From Hyphomicrobiales bacterium (GTDB lineage Bacteria > Pseudomonadota > Alphaproteobacteria > Rhizobiales > Beijerinckiaceae), in the NCBI GenBank assembly GCA_930633525.1, contig CAKNFP010000002.1:620001-684000 (forward strand): a stretch of 64,000 bases of DNA, written 5' to 3'. Positions 25,770 to 34,770 of this stretch are shown piece after piece (position 1 is the first letter of the stretch; each line of letters begins with the position of its first letter). Below the pieces are notes generated by a model. It saw only the letters and a program-made list of their open reading frames with translations, was not told the origin of the DNA and did not search any database. Both the position numbers and the translations under genes were made by a program.

Positions 25770-26866
25770 CACTCAATCCGCGCAATGCCGAATTTGCCTC
25801 GGTCAGGCTCTATGAGGCAGAGACCTCGGTCGCGACCATCGCCGCCCGGCATGGCCTCGATCCCGCCGACGTTCTCGACTTCTCGCTGAACATCAATCCG
25901 TTCGGCCCGCCGCAGGCGGCGATCGCCGCTGCCCAGGCCGCGCTCGGGACATGCCATCTCTACCCGGACCTGCGGTTCAGCCGGCTCAGGGAGGCGGTGG
26001 CCCTGCGGCATGATGTTCCCGAAGACATGTTGTTCTTTGGCGCCGGCCTCGACGACGTGATCAAGCTTCTCATCCACGCCTGGACGAGCGAAGGCTGCAC
26101 CGTGCTGGTGCATGTGCCGACCTTCCCGCGCTACGAACTCGAGGCCAATCTGCGCGGTTGCCGTGTCGTGGCCGTTGAAAGCCCGTCGCCGGAGAGAACG
26201 GACCTCGCTGCTTTTGATGCAGCTCTCGCGCGGGAAGCCGTCGCCCTCGCCTTCATCTGCTCGCCCAACAATCCGACCGGCGAACGCTTCGCGGTTGAAG
26301 CAATCGCTGATCTCGCCACGCGCCACGCGGATACAATTTTCGTGGTTGACGAGGCTCTGATCAATCCGGCCGAAGACGACGCGATGGCCCTGCCGAAGCG
26401 ACTGCGCAACATTGTGGTCTTGCGCACGTTCTCCAAATATTTCGGCCTGGCGGGGCTGCGCATCGGCTATGCGGTAGCCGACCCCCACCTTGTCTCCGTC
26501 GCCGAGGTCGGACGCCCGCCTTTCAATATCGCCGGCCCCTCGGTGGAGGCAGCGGTGGCGGCCCTTGCGGACGAAGAATTCCTCATCCGCTGCAAGGCCA
26601 CCTTCGCGGCGGAGAAGGACTTCTTCATCGCAGCCATGCAGGCGATCCCCGGCATCTCCATCCGCGGCAGCAACGCGAACATGATCCTGCTGGACCTCGC
26701 GCATCACGCGCCCGCCGTCGCGGCCGAGGCGCTGGCCGCGCGGGGTATCGTCGTCGCGGATGCCACCTCATTCCGCGGGTTGGAGCACCACCGCTCGCTC
26801 AGGGTGTCACTGCGTGGGCGGGCGGACAACGAAAGACTCGTTGCCGCCATCCGGACCATCGCTTAG
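25766..26866 (+). CDS. PLP-dependent aminotransferase, HisC/CobD-like
   Basis: Fold-type I pyridoxal-phosphate enzyme of 366 residues, resembling histidinol-phosphate aminotransferase and threonine-phosphate decarboxylase. Visible are DFSLNINPFGPP (substrate region), ICSPNNPTGERF, FVVDEALINP and the PLP-binding Lys in LRTFSKYFGLAGLRIGYA. The C-terminal Arg is in SLRVSLR. GTG start overlaps the previous stop by 4 bases. It should transaminate, or decarboxylate, an amino acid linked to the UbiD substrate. A housekeeping histidine role is unlikely given the operon. Confidence 0.88.
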   Translation: MTLNPRNAEFASVRLYEAETSVATIAARHGLDPADVLDFSLNINPFGPPQAAIAAAQAALGTCHLYPDLRFSRLREAVALRHDVPEDMLFFGAGLDDVIKLLIHAWTSEGCTVLVHVPTFPRYELEANLRGCRVVAVESPSPERTDLAAFDAALAREAVALAFICSPNNPTGERFAVEAIADLATRHADTIFVVDEALINPAEDDAMALPKRLRNIVVLRTFSKYFGLAGLRIGYAVADPHLVSVAEVGRPPFNIAGPSVEAAVAALADEEFLIRCKATFAAEKDFFIAAMQAIPGISIRGSNANMILLDLAHHAPAVAAEALAARGIVVADATSFRGLEHHRSLRVSLRGRADNERLVAAIRTIA

Positions 26867-26883
26867 GAGGTCTTGGAGGCATC

Positions 26884-27666
26884 ATGGACCGATTCCGTAT
26901 CCCCACCTCGCTCGATGGTCCCATCGTCGGCATTCTCATTCTCGTCCTGTGGGAAGCCGGTGTGCGGATTGGCGGCGTCCCGGCCTATCTCCTGCCGCCG
27001 CCCTCGGCGATCGCGCAGCGTCTCTTCACGGACTGGGACTCGATTCTCTATCATTTCATTGCGACGACGATCGAAGTGGTCATCGGCTTCCTGCTGGCGA
27101 TCGTCGTCAGTATTCCGCTGGCGGCGCTTCTTGCCCAGATCCGTATCGCGGAGCGGATGCTCTACCCTGTGCTCGTCGCCTCGCAGACCATACCGAAGGT
27201 CGCCATAGCACCATTGCTCGTGGTGTGGTTCGGCTTCGGCCTCATGCCGAAGGTTCTCATCGCCTTCCTGATCTGCTTCTTCCCGATCGTCGTCGATTCA
27301 CTGGTCGGCTTTCGCTCCGCGCCGAAGGAAGTCAGCTGGCTCGCCCGCTCCATGGGCGCCTCGCGCTGGCAGACCTTCGTGAATTTCCAGGTTCCGGCGG
27401 CGCTGCCGCATATCTTCGCCGGCGTCAAAGTCGCGAGCACGCTCGCCATCGTCGGTGCCATCGTCGGCGAGTTCGTGGCCGCCGACCGCGGCCTCGGCTA
27501 TCAACTCATCGTCGCCAACGGATCCCTGGACATCACCCTGTCCTTCACCGTGCTCGTGGTGCTGAGCCTCATGGGCGTCGCCTTGTTCGCGCTGGTCGAT
27601 CGTGTCGAGCGCTGGGCGCTGCCCTGGCACGTGTCGCATCGTCTGAAGCACGGAGGCAGCCAATGA
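26884..27666 (+). CDS. SsuC/TauC-like ABC transporter permease
   Basis: Inner-membrane permease of 260 residues with about six helices. The coupling loop is FRSAPKEVSWLARSMGASRW (about 141-160), and the C-terminal GEFVAADRGLGYQLIVANG segment is typical of the taurine/nitrate/sulfonate/NMT1 transporter branch. The start lies 17 bases after the aminotransferase, and the stop overlaps the ATPase ATG. It pairs with the ATPase at 27663 and the binding protein at 28460. Confidence 0.92.
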   Translation: MDRFRIPTSLDGPIVGILILVLWEAGVRIGGVPAYLLPPPSAIAQRLFTDWDSILYHFIATTIEVVIGFLLAIVVSIPLAALLAQIRIAERMLYPVLVASQTIPKVAIAPLLVVWFGFGLMPKVLIAFLICFFPIVVDSLVGFRSAPKEVSWLARSMGASRWQTFVNFQVPAALPHIFAGVKVASTLAIVGAIVGEFVAADRGLGYQLIVANGSLDITLSFTVLVVLSLMGVALFALVDRVERWALPWHVSHRLKHGGSQ

Positions 27667-28442
27667 GCGCGCCAGCACTCGCGCTGACTGAAGTCGGCAA
27701 GGTCTACCGTACGGCAAGCGGATCGGTGCAGGCGCTGGACGGCATCGATTTCCGCATCGCCGAGGGCGAGTTCCTCTCCATTCTCGGGCCCAGCGGCTGC
27801 GGCAAGAGTACCTTGCTGTCACTCGCCTCAGGCCTCGAATTTCCGACCTCCGGGACGGTCGAACAGGCGGGCCGGCGCATTGATCGCCCGGTGACCGATC
27901 TCGGCATCGTCTTCCAGAGCGATGTCCTGCTCGATTGGCGGCGGGTGCTCGACAATGTCATGATCCAGCCGCAGATCCGCGGGCTCGATCTGAAAGCCCA
28001 CGAGCAGAAGGCGCGTGACCTTCTCGCGCTCGTCGGTCTCGCCGGCTTCGAGGACAAATATCCTTACGAGCTCTCCGGCGGCATGCGCCAGCGTGTGTCC
28101 ATCTGCCGGGCGCTCATCCATAATCCGCCGCTCCTTCTCATGGATGAGCCCTTTGGCGCGCTCGATGCCCTGACGCGAGAGCAGATGGTGATGGAACTCC
28201 ATCAGCTCTGGCTCAAGGAGCGCAAGAGCGTGATGTTCGTCACACACGATATCCAGGAAGCGATCCTGCTCGCCCAACGGGTCCTGGTGATGACGCCGCG
28301 ACCCGGCCGGATCGCGGAGATCGTGGAAGTCGACCTGCCTTTTCCGCGCAGGCCAGAAACCATGGAGTCACGGCGTTTCGTGGAGATCGTGGCGCATGTG
28401 CGCCATCTCTTCGAGCGTCACGGCGTTCTTAAAAAATACTGA
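27663..28442 (+). CDS. SsuB/TauB-like ABC transporter ATPase
   Basis: ATPase of 259 residues with Walker A GPSGCGKST (42-50), Q-loop FQSDVLLDWRRV, signature LSGGMRQRVSI, Walker B LLLMDEPFGALDA and switch His in VTHDIQEA. The WRRV after the Q-loop and GGMRQR signature are characteristic of the nitrate/sulfonate branch. ATG 27663 overlaps the permease stop; the frame is open far upstream but that part is out of register with known families. Confidence 0.94.
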   Translation: MSAPALALTEVGKVYRTASGSVQALDGIDFRIAEGEFLSILGPSGCGKSTLLSLASGLEFPTSGTVEQAGRRIDRPVTDLGIVFQSDVLLDWRRVLDNVMIQPQIRGLDLKAHEQKARDLLALVGLAGFEDKYPYELSGGMRQRVSICRALIHNPPLLLMDEPFGALDALTREQMVMELHQLWLKERKSVMFVTHDIQEAILLAQRVLVMTPRPGRIAEIVEVDLPFPRRPETMESRRFVEIVAHVRHLFERHGVLKKY

Positions 28443-28459
28443 CAGAGGGGTAAAAGATC

Positions 28460-29458
28460 ATGCTTTCAAGACGTTCATTACTCGCCGCCACGGCAGCTGC
28501 CGGAGCCTGCGGTCTCACGGGCTCCTTCGCCCGCGCCCAAGGGCTCACCAAGGCGACAGTGCGCCTCGCCTTCAATTACAACGGCCATCGTTCGCCCTAT
28601 CTCCTGGCGGTGGACAAGGGCTTCTACCGGGAAGAAGGACTCGACGTCGAGGTGCTGGAGGGCAAGGGCGTCACCTCCTCCATGCAGCTTGTGGCGAGCG
28701 GACAGGACACCTTCACCATCGTCGATCCGCCGTCCCTCATGCTGGGGGCAGCGCAAGGCATGCCCGTGCGCACCGTCGCCCAGATCTATCAGATCAGCCC
28801 CAATGCGCTGATCAGCTGGAAAGACCAGAACATCACCAAGCCATCCGACCTCGTCGGCAAGGTGGTGGCGACGCTTCAGGGCGACACGACCACGACGATG
28901 CTCTACGCGCTCCTCGCCAAGAACGACGTGCAGCGCAATGCCGTGCAGATCGTCGCGTCGGACGGCGGCACCCGCACCCAGACGTTCCTGGCAAAACGCG
29001 CGCAGGCGATCACCGGCTTTACCAACGATTCCTATATCGGGCTCGCTGCGACGACGAACAACGAAGTCCAGTGTTTCGCCTATTCGGAATTCGGCATCGA
29101 CACCATGGGCGACGGCATCGCCGTTCACAAGGATACGATCGCGTCCTCGCCGAAGGTGGTCGCGGGCTTCGTCAAGGCCAGCATCCGAGCCTATCGCTAC
29201 GCCATCGAGCATCCTGAGGAGGCCATCGCCTCGCTGATCAAGCGCTCGCCCAGCCTGAAGGCCGAGGTCGAGGTGGCAAAGCTGAAGGCAACCGCGCCCT
29301 TGCTCGAAACCGCTGAAACCAAGGCCCATGGTATCGGCTATTCCAGCAAGACGCGCTGGGAAGAGGCACAGACCCTGATGAAGGATTTCGGCGGCCTGAC
29401 GAAGACCGAGGCTGATGTCTCCGTCTTCTACACCAACGAATTCCTGCCGAAGGCGTGA
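28460..29458 (+). CDS. NMT1/SsuA-like periplasmic binding protein
   Basis: Solute-binding protein of 332 residues for the SsuABC-type importer. The twin-Arg leader (SRRSLLAATAAAGACGLTG, cleavage near ARAQG) suggests Tat export. FNYNGHRSPYLLAVDKGFYR, EEGLDVEVLEGKG and SGQDTFTIVDPPSLM are typical of the NMT1/THI5-like family. The ligand is unknown; the decarboxylase, cyclase and isomerase neighbours suggest an organic acid or amino-acid derivative rather than a sulfonate. Confidence 0.9.
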   Translation: MLSRRSLLAATAAAGACGLTGSFARAQGLTKATVRLAFNYNGHRSPYLLAVDKGFYREEGLDVEVLEGKGVTSSMQLVASGQDTFTIVDPPSLMLGAAQGMPVRTVAQIYQISPNALISWKDQNITKPSDLVGKVVATLQGDTTTTMLYALLAKNDVQRNAVQIVASDGGTRTQTFLAKRAQAITGFTNDSYIGLAATTNNEVQCFAYSEFGIDTMGDGIAVHKDTIASSPKVVAGFVKASIRAYRYAIEHPEEAIASLIKRSPSLKAEVEVAKLKATAPLLETAETKAHGIGYSSKTRWEEAQTLMKDFGGLTKTEADVSVFYTNEFLPKA

Positions 29459-29465
29459 GGACACC

Positions 29466-30065
29466 ATGACGCGCGCAATGCACGGCGGTGAGGCGCCGCG
29501 CCGATTGATCATCGGCATCAGCGGCGCCTCCGGGATCGTCTATGGCGTGCGTGCGCTTGAAATCCTGCGCCGGCTCGGCATCGAAACGCATCTCGTGATG
29601 ACGCGTTCGGCGCAGATCACGCTCGCCCATGAAATGTCGCTGAAAGTGGCTGACGTTCATGCCCTGGCGAGCGTCGTGTACAAGGCGGAGGATATCGGCG
29701 CCCCGATATCCTCCGGTTCCTTTCGCACGATGGGCATGCTGGTCGCGCCCTGCTCGATCCGCAGCCTGTCGGAAATCTCCAGTGGCGTGACCTCGGGGTT
29801 GCTCAGCCGCGCGGCCGACGTCGTTCTCAAGGAGCGCCGGCGCCTCGTCCTCATGGTCCGCGAGACGCCGCTGCATCTCGGGCATCTGCGCAGCATGACG
29901 CAGGTGACGGAAATGGGTGCGATCGTCATGCCCCCTGTTCCTGCCTTCTACGCGCGGCCGCAGAGCCTCGACGAGATGGTCGCCCATAGCGTGGGGCGGG
30001 CTCTCGATCTCTTCGACATCGACGCGGGCATTGTGCGACGCTGGGGCGAGCCGGCGGCAGAATAG
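29466..30065 (+). CDS. ubiX: UbiX-family flavin prenyltransferase (copy 2)
   Basis: Makes prenyl-FMN for UbiD copy 2 and possibly the nearby copy 3, which has no adjacent UbiX. It has 199 residues. LIIGISGASGIVYGVRALEI, SSGSFRTMGMLVAPCSIRS, VLKERRRLVLMVRETPLHLG and PPVPAFYARP follow copy 1 closely, so the two are paralogues. It is the last gene of the IclR-linked operon, beginning 8 bases after the binding-protein gene. Confidence 0.95.
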   Translation: MTRAMHGGEAPRRLIIGISGASGIVYGVRALEILRRLGIETHLVMTRSAQITLAHEMSLKVADVHALASVVYKAEDIGAPISSGSFRTMGMLVAPCSIRSLSEISSGVTSGLLSRAADVVLKERRRLVLMVRETPLHLGHLRSMTQVTEMGAIVMPPVPAFYARPQSLDEMVAHSVGRALDLFDIDAGIVRRWGEPAAE

Positions 30066-30147
30066 TCTCCGCTGCGTTTCGCGCGGTAACCTTCGTCGAG
30101 GTATCCAACGACGCGGCACTTCCGTACTCGCGTCCCAGCCGCAACTT

Positions 30148-32028
30148 TCAGTGCTGTGCGTCCTCGCTCGCATAGTCCGCATTTGCCTGCATGACCACCG
30201 ACAGCTGCCGCTTGAGCAGCGCAATGAAATCGCGCTCAACGTCACTCAATGCCCGCTGTCCGGAAAAAATGACATTGAGCGGCTGCCGCACGACGGGATC
30301 GACCAACCTGGAAACTGTCACGTGCTCGCGGAGCGCGCTATCGCGCACGGCTTGCGGTGGAAGCACGGTGCACAGCTCATCCAGTTGCACCATGGCAAGA
30401 CTTAAGGGAAATGATTCAACTTCTATACAGGGCCGAAGCCGTATCCCGGTGGCCCTGGCCGCCTGGTCAAGCAGAGAGCGGATCCCGAAAGAGGCCCCTC
30501 CTAGTACCAACGGGAGGTCCTTCAGGCGGGCGAAAGGGACAACCCCGCCATCTTCGAGACCAAGTGCCTTGTTGGCAATCAGCGCGAGAGGCTCATACAG
30601 ACCAAGCGATATACGCGTCGCCTGGGCATTTGCGGTCTCCACGACAGCGAATGCGACAGAACCGTTGCTGACGAGGTCATGAAGCGTCTTCGTCCGCGCC
30701 TCGACGATCCTGAATGTGTATCCGGGCCATGCACGGCGCAACTTCATAATTGCCGATGCCATCGCCTGGGCAACCGCGCTGCCGCTGTCCGCGACAGGAA
30801 TCATGCCGATGCGAACAAGCTGGCTATGACCGGCAACAGCGGCGTCCCGCCCGGTTGCAATCTTTTTCAGCCCGGTCTCGATGGCATCAACCACCGTCCG
30901 CAGCCTCTCGCCAGCGGCATTGATGGCCAGACTACCACCCGCGATACGGTAGAGAGGGGTATCGAGGGTCTGCTCCAGCTTGCGCAGTTGCGCGGTCACG
31001 GCGGGTTGCGTCACATTCGCGGCCCGTGCTGCGGCCGCGATGCCGCCACTCCGATGCAAAAGCTGGAAGTAACGCATCTGGCGAAGCGTCAACTTGGGCT
31101 GAAAAACGACGTTCTGCTCCCGACTCTGCAGAATATTTCTGAGCGCATCGACGAATACGCGGGCGGCAGGATGTTCGATGCGAATGCGCGCGCCAATCCA
31201 TCGCGACGCGCCCAGCCGCAACGGCTCCACATGCACGTCGATGAGCCCCAATCGGTTCGATAGCATGCTGCGCGGCATCACGAAGGTGGCCTGGGGCTGC
31301 TCGATCATGAGCCGCGGCAACTTGGTCGGATCCTCGTCCACAATCTGAACCTGATGAGCGAAACCGTTTGCCTCGACAGCTTGCATCAAGCTGTCCTGCA
31401 GGTCGCGCGACATCCTGAGCATTACGAGCGGTGCGGCCTCGTCCTGACTGACAGGTTTGGCAAGAGATACCGCGACCCAGGGGTCGTCGATCAGCGGGAT
31501 CATATCGCGGCTCCCGGCATGATTGGGATCGATCATATCGATCTCGATCACCCCGCATGGATCGGCAGCGATCAGAGCCCCGACCCCGCCCGGCTCACCC
31601 GCCGGATCCTCAGAGCCAAAAAGAAACCGGTAGTCGAAGAATATGTCCGGGTTCAGAGGATGGAGCAGCTCGACACAACGCCCGAGGGCTTTTGAGAGCC
31701 GCCCGATGGCGAAGCTGAGATTGAGGTCAATGGCGATACGGCGAATGCCGGTCTCCGCGCCCGACTGGATATAGGCCCGCGCGAAGCTCTCCGTATGTAG
31801 AAGCTTGACGGCGTTCCGAAACAACCAGAGAGCAGCCGGCTGAGGATAAACCCGCTTGCCCGCATGCTGGAACAAGCCGACACCGAACTGATCCCCCAGG
31901 GCCTGCAAACCAGCGCTCAAGGTCGACTGTGCGATGCCCAATTCCGCTGCAGCAGCCACCAAGTTGGGGTTCTGGCAGGCGACGGCAAAATAGCCGAGCT
32001 GTCTCAGCTCCATCCCCGCTGTGTTCAT
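30148..32028 (-). CDS. Tandem LysR-type regulator: two complete LysR modules in one protein
   Basis: A 626-residue protein built as two consecutive LysR units; a normal LysR has about 300 residues. Module 1 has a winged helix-turn-helix at 6-65 (AELGIAQSTLSAGLQALG) and an effector-like domain at about 94-305. Module 2 has its helix-turn-helix at 313-372 (ANVTQPAVTAQLRKLEQ) and a substrate-binding domain at about 405-610. No stop or frameshift separates them. The second module is closer to the LysR consensus; the first is more divergent. It is divergent from the amino-acid importer/UbiD operon at 32264 and converges with UbiX copy 2, so it likely regulates the former. A duplicated unit could act as an internal dimer. 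Confidence 0.9.
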   Translation of the reverse strand: MNTAGMELRQLGYFAVACQNPNLVAAAAELGIAQSTLSAGLQALGDQFGVGLFQHAGKRVYPQPAALWLFRNAVKLLHTESFARAYIQSGAETGIRRIAIDLNLSFAIGRLSKALGRCVELLHPLNPDIFFDYRFLFGSEDPAGEPGGVGALIAADPCGVIEIDMIDPNHAGSRDMIPLIDDPWVAVSLAKPVSQDEAAPLVMLRMSRDLQDSLMQAVEANGFAHQVQIVDEDPTKLPRLMIEQPQATFVMPRSMLSNRLGLIDVHVEPLRLGASRWIGARIRIEHPAARVFVDALRNILQSREQNVVFQPKLTLRQMRYFQLLHRSGGIAAAARAANVTQPAVTAQLRKLEQTLDTPLYRIAGGSLAINAAGERLRTVVDAIETGLKKIATGRDAAVAGHSQLVRIGMIPVADSGSAVAQAMASAIMKLRRAWPGYTFRIVEARTKTLHDLVSNGSVAFAVVETANAQATRISLGLYEPLALIANKALGLEDGGVVPFARLKDLPLVLGGASFGIRSLLDQAARATGIRLRPCIEVESFPLSLAMVQLDELCTVLPPQAVRDSALREHVTVSRLVDPVVRQPLNVIFSGQRALSDVERDFIALLKRQLSVVMQANADYASEDAQH

Positions 32029-32263
32029 TACGGCCCCTTCAGCCTGGCAGTCTCTTTATCTTGCAAGACCATCACAGACTGACCCGCGATGGAAGCCGCA
32101 AATCCGCGCATTGGCGTGAACATGATTGCGGCGGATAGGGGCAAGCTTGGGTCGTTCGATTTTCATGATCGTCAGCTTCGGCATTTCTCGCATCCAAAGC
32201 GACGGCAACCTCCCCGAAACTCCCGGTCAATGTCCTGATACTTCCAGTTCCGAGGGGGAACCC
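32029..32263. promoter_or_regulatory. Divergent promoter region with LysR-type candidate site
   Basis: This is the 235-base region between the double LysR gene and the amino-acid importer operon. TCTTGCAAGA (32059-32068) is a perfect 10-bp palindrome 31 bases upstream of the LysR start, suited to autoregulation. GAGGGGG at 32252-32258 is the ribosome binding site for the gene at 32264. No T-N11-A box could be singled out with confidence. Confidence 0.4.
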
Positions 32264-33088
32264 ATGCACAGCGCCTGTCGAGCAATCATCCTGGCTGCCT
32301 CCGTCGTGGTTGGTATCAGCGCAGCCGAAGCCGCGCCGGAATCGCTGACGAAGGCAGGCAAGATCGTGTTCTGCTCGGACCTTAACAGTCCGCCCAACCA
32401 GTACATGGCCGAAGACGGCTCCACGCCGACGGGTGTTGCCGTCGACATGCTGAAAGGCATCGGCGAGGAATTGAAGTTGCCCATCGAGATCATGAACGTC
32501 AAATTCTCGGGCATCTTCCCAGCCCTCGATACCGGCCAATGCGACGCCATCATGGCCAGCACCTCTAAAAGCCCGGAACGGCTGCAGAAGTACAATTTCG
32601 TCGACTACTGGGCGGTAGCTTCGGGCCTTCTTGTGAAGAAGGGCAATCCGCAGAATCTGAAGACTTATCTCGACCTGGCCGGCAAGCGCGTCGCGGTGCT
32701 CCTTGGCAGCGCCAACCAGCGTCGCCTGGAAGCCGCCAACGAGGAGTTGACCAAGCTCGGCAAGCCACCCATGGAAATCGCGGCCTTCCCCGGCAATACG
32801 ATCGCCTTTCAGGAACTTGATCTGGGTCGCGTCGATGCCATGGTCGGCGACACCCTGGTGCTGTCCTATTTCCAGACGCGCTCGAACGGCAAATTCGAGA
32901 TCGGCGGCGCACCAGTGCCGCCGTCGACGCTCGGCATCATCGTCACGAAGCCTCGCGAGGATGTCGCCGCCGCATTCCGCAAGGCGCTCGACGACATGCA
33001 AACAAGTGGCAAATTGAAGGCCATGGCGGACAAATGGGGGGTCGCTGCCGGCATGGCCATGTGCACCAGCGCCAAGCCCTGCCCATGA
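32264..33088 (+). CDS. Polar amino-acid-type periplasmic binding protein
   Basis: Family 3 extracellular solute-binding protein of 274 residues with a Sec signal peptide (MHSACRAIILAASVVVGISA, cleavage near AEA). GKIVFCSDLNSPPNQYMAED, GVAVDMLKGIGEEL, IFPALDTGQCDAIMAS and YNFVDYW are typical of the HisJ/GlnH/FliY family. I chose ATG 32264 with GAGGGGG upstream. It heads the operon of permease, ATPase, unknown protein and UbiD copy 3. Two Cys in the mature C-terminus (CTSAKPC) may form a disulfide. The ligand is likely a zwitterionic or amino-acid-like molecule. Confidence 0.92.
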   Translation: MHSACRAIILAASVVVGISAAEAAPESLTKAGKIVFCSDLNSPPNQYMAEDGSTPTGVAVDMLKGIGEELKLPIEIMNVKFSGIFPALDTGQCDAIMASTSKSPERLQKYNFVDYWAVASGLLVKKGNPQNLKTYLDLAGKRVAVLLGSANQRRLEAANEELTKLGKPPMEIAAFPGNTIAFQELDLGRVDAMVGDTLVLSYFQTRSNGKFEIGGAPVPPSTLGIIVTKPREDVAAAFRKALDDMQTSGKLKAMADKWGVAAGMAMCTSAKPCP

Positions 33089-33143
33089 CGCTGCCCATGA
33101 CCCTTTGGGATCGCCAAGACCTTGAGCCGGGCTGCTTAGCACC

Positions 33144-33929
33144 ATGTTGAATTCAATTCTCGCCTATTTCGATGGCGACGTGAGCTTCGTCTTCGACACG
33201 AGCTTTTTTCTTCGCTTCGTGTTCTCGCCGAGCCCTGCGCTGCTGAAAGGGCTGGGGCTGACAGTCGCGGCCGCGATCATCTCGCAGGTGCTCGGCGTCA
33301 TTCTGGGTTGTCTTTTGGCGCTCGCCGGCCTCAGTCGGTTCGGGTTACTGCGCGGCTTCAATCAAAGTTACCTCTTCTTCTTCCGTGGCACGCCGGTACT
33401 TGTGCAGCTTGTACTGATTTACTATGGCCTGCCGTATCTCCTAGGTGGTGCCGACCTGTTCCCGCCGCGCGTCTTCATCGGGCCGCTGTGGGTGCAGGGC
33501 GCGCTGGTCGCCGGCATCGTCACCTTCGGGCTGCATGAAGCAGCCTATATGAGCGAGATCATTCGCGCCGGCATCCAGTCCATCGATGAGGGCCAGTCTG
33601 AGGCCGCGCAAGCTCTTGGCATGACGCCCGCGCTTGCCATGCGCCGGATCATCCTTCCGCAGGCGGCACGTGTCATCGTGCCGCCGCTCGGCAACCAGTT
33701 CAACCAGATGCTGAAAACGACCTCCCTGCTCAGCGTGATCGCGGTGCCGGAGCTCTTCCGCGTCGCAGAGGAGGTGCAATCGGCGACCTACAAATCCTTC
33801 GAAGTCTATCTCGGTGTCTCCGTCTACTATCTCGCGCTCACCGGTGCCTGGACGATTATCCAGATGCTGATTGAGCGGAGCCTGTCGGGTTCGCGCCGGA
33901 CCGTCACGGCCAACACGAGGGCAGCGTGA
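33144..33929 (+). CDS. Polar amino-acid ABC transporter permease (HisM/GlnP type)
   Basis: Inner-membrane permease of 261 residues. [20 protein letters not shown] starts the transmembrane domain, [19 protein letters not shown] is the family hallmark, and the EAA loop is [41 protein letters not shown] is also typical. Only one permease gene is present, so it probably works as a homodimer. Its stop overlaps the ATPase ATG. Confidence 0.93.
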   Translation: MLNSILAYFDGDVSFVFDTSFFLRFVFSPSPALLKGLGLTVAAAIISQVLGVILGCLLALAGLSRFGLLRGFNQSYLFFFRGTPVLVQLVLIYYGLPYLLGGADLFPPRVFIGPLWVQGALVAGIVTFGLHEAAYMSEIIRAGIQSIDEGQSEAAQALGMTPALAMRRIILPQAARVIVPPLGNQFNQMLKTTSLLSVIAVPELFRVAEEVQSATYKSFEVYLGVSVYYLALTGAWTIIQMLIERSLSGSRRTVTANTRAA

Positions 33930-34711
33930 TGAATACGGCTGCGCGTGAACCGGCCTTTGTCGAGTGCGACAGCGTGGAAGTGCACTTCGGTGCCCTGCCT
34001 GTCATCCAGGGGGTCTCCTTCTCTGTCTCCAGGGGCGAGGTCGTCGCCATCATCGGGCCCTCGGGATCGGGCAAGACCACACTGATCCGCTGCCTCAATC
34101 ACCTGCTTGCGCCATCGGCCGGCACGGTGCGCATCGCCGGTGAAACGCTGGGCGTGCGGGTGGGCGCGAATGGCAAGCTGATTAAGCTGCCGGCGCGCAA
34201 GGTCGCCGCCCAGCGCCGCTCCATCGGCTTCGTGTTTCAACGCTTCAACCTGTTTCCGCACCTCACCACCCTCCAGAATGTCATGGAGGCTCCAGTGCAT
34301 GTGCTTGGCAGGTCGAAAACAGAAGCGCGAGCCGTGGCCGAGAAACATCTCGCCCGTGTCGGGCTTGCCGACAAGGCCCACGCCTATCCACGCCAGCTCT
34401 CGGGGGGCCAGCAGCAGCGTGTTGCCATCGCCCGCGCACTCGCGATGGATCCCGAACTGATCCTGTTCGATGAACCGACCAGCGCCCTTGACCCTGAAAT
34501 GGTGGGCGAGGTCCTCGCCGTCATGCGCGACCTCGCCGCGCAGGGCATGACGATGCTGATCGTCAGCCATGAGATGGGCTTCGTCCGCGAGGTCGCCGAT
34601 AGGGTGATCATGCTCGATGCCGGGCGGATCGTAGAACAAGGCCCGCCGGTGGAGGTGTTCGACCAGCCGAAGAGCCCGCGAACTCAAGCCTTTCTCTCGA
34701 AAATTCTCTGA
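33929..34711 (+). CDS. Polar amino-acid ABC transporter ATPase (HisP/GlnQ type)
   Basis: ATPase of 260 residues with Walker [10 protein letters not shown] (43-51), Q-loop [11 protein letters not shown], signature [11 protein letters not shown], Walker [15 protein letters not shown] and switch His in VSHEMGF. All fit the amino-acid branch. It can start at ATG 33929 or at GTG 33926 just before. It is 59 bases upstream of the unknown gene at 34771 in the same direction. Confidence 0.94.
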   Translation: MNTAAREPAFVECDSVEVHFGALPVIQGVSFSVSRGEVVAIIGPSGSGKTTLIRCLNHLLAPSAGTVRIAGETLGVRVGANGKLIKLPARKVAAQRRSIGFVFQRFNLFPHLTTLQNVMEAPVHVLGRSKTEARAVAEKHLARVGLADKAHAYPRQLSGGQQQRVAIARALAMDPELILFDEPTSALDPEMVGEVLAVMRDLAAQGMTMLIVSHEMGFVREVADRVIMLDAGRIVEQGPPVEVFDQPKSPRTQAFLSKIL

Positions 34712-34770
34712 CCGCGCCCCGCCGTCCACGACGTGCCGGGCCCCTCGAATCTGAAAACCGGAAGCTGACG

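Noticed and set aside
26760..27662. Upstream extension of the SsuB-like ATPase by about 300 codons as a fused protein
   Set aside because: The extension overlaps the permease and aminotransferase genes in another frame and shows no domain. The ATG at 27663 overlaps the permease stop in the usual way.
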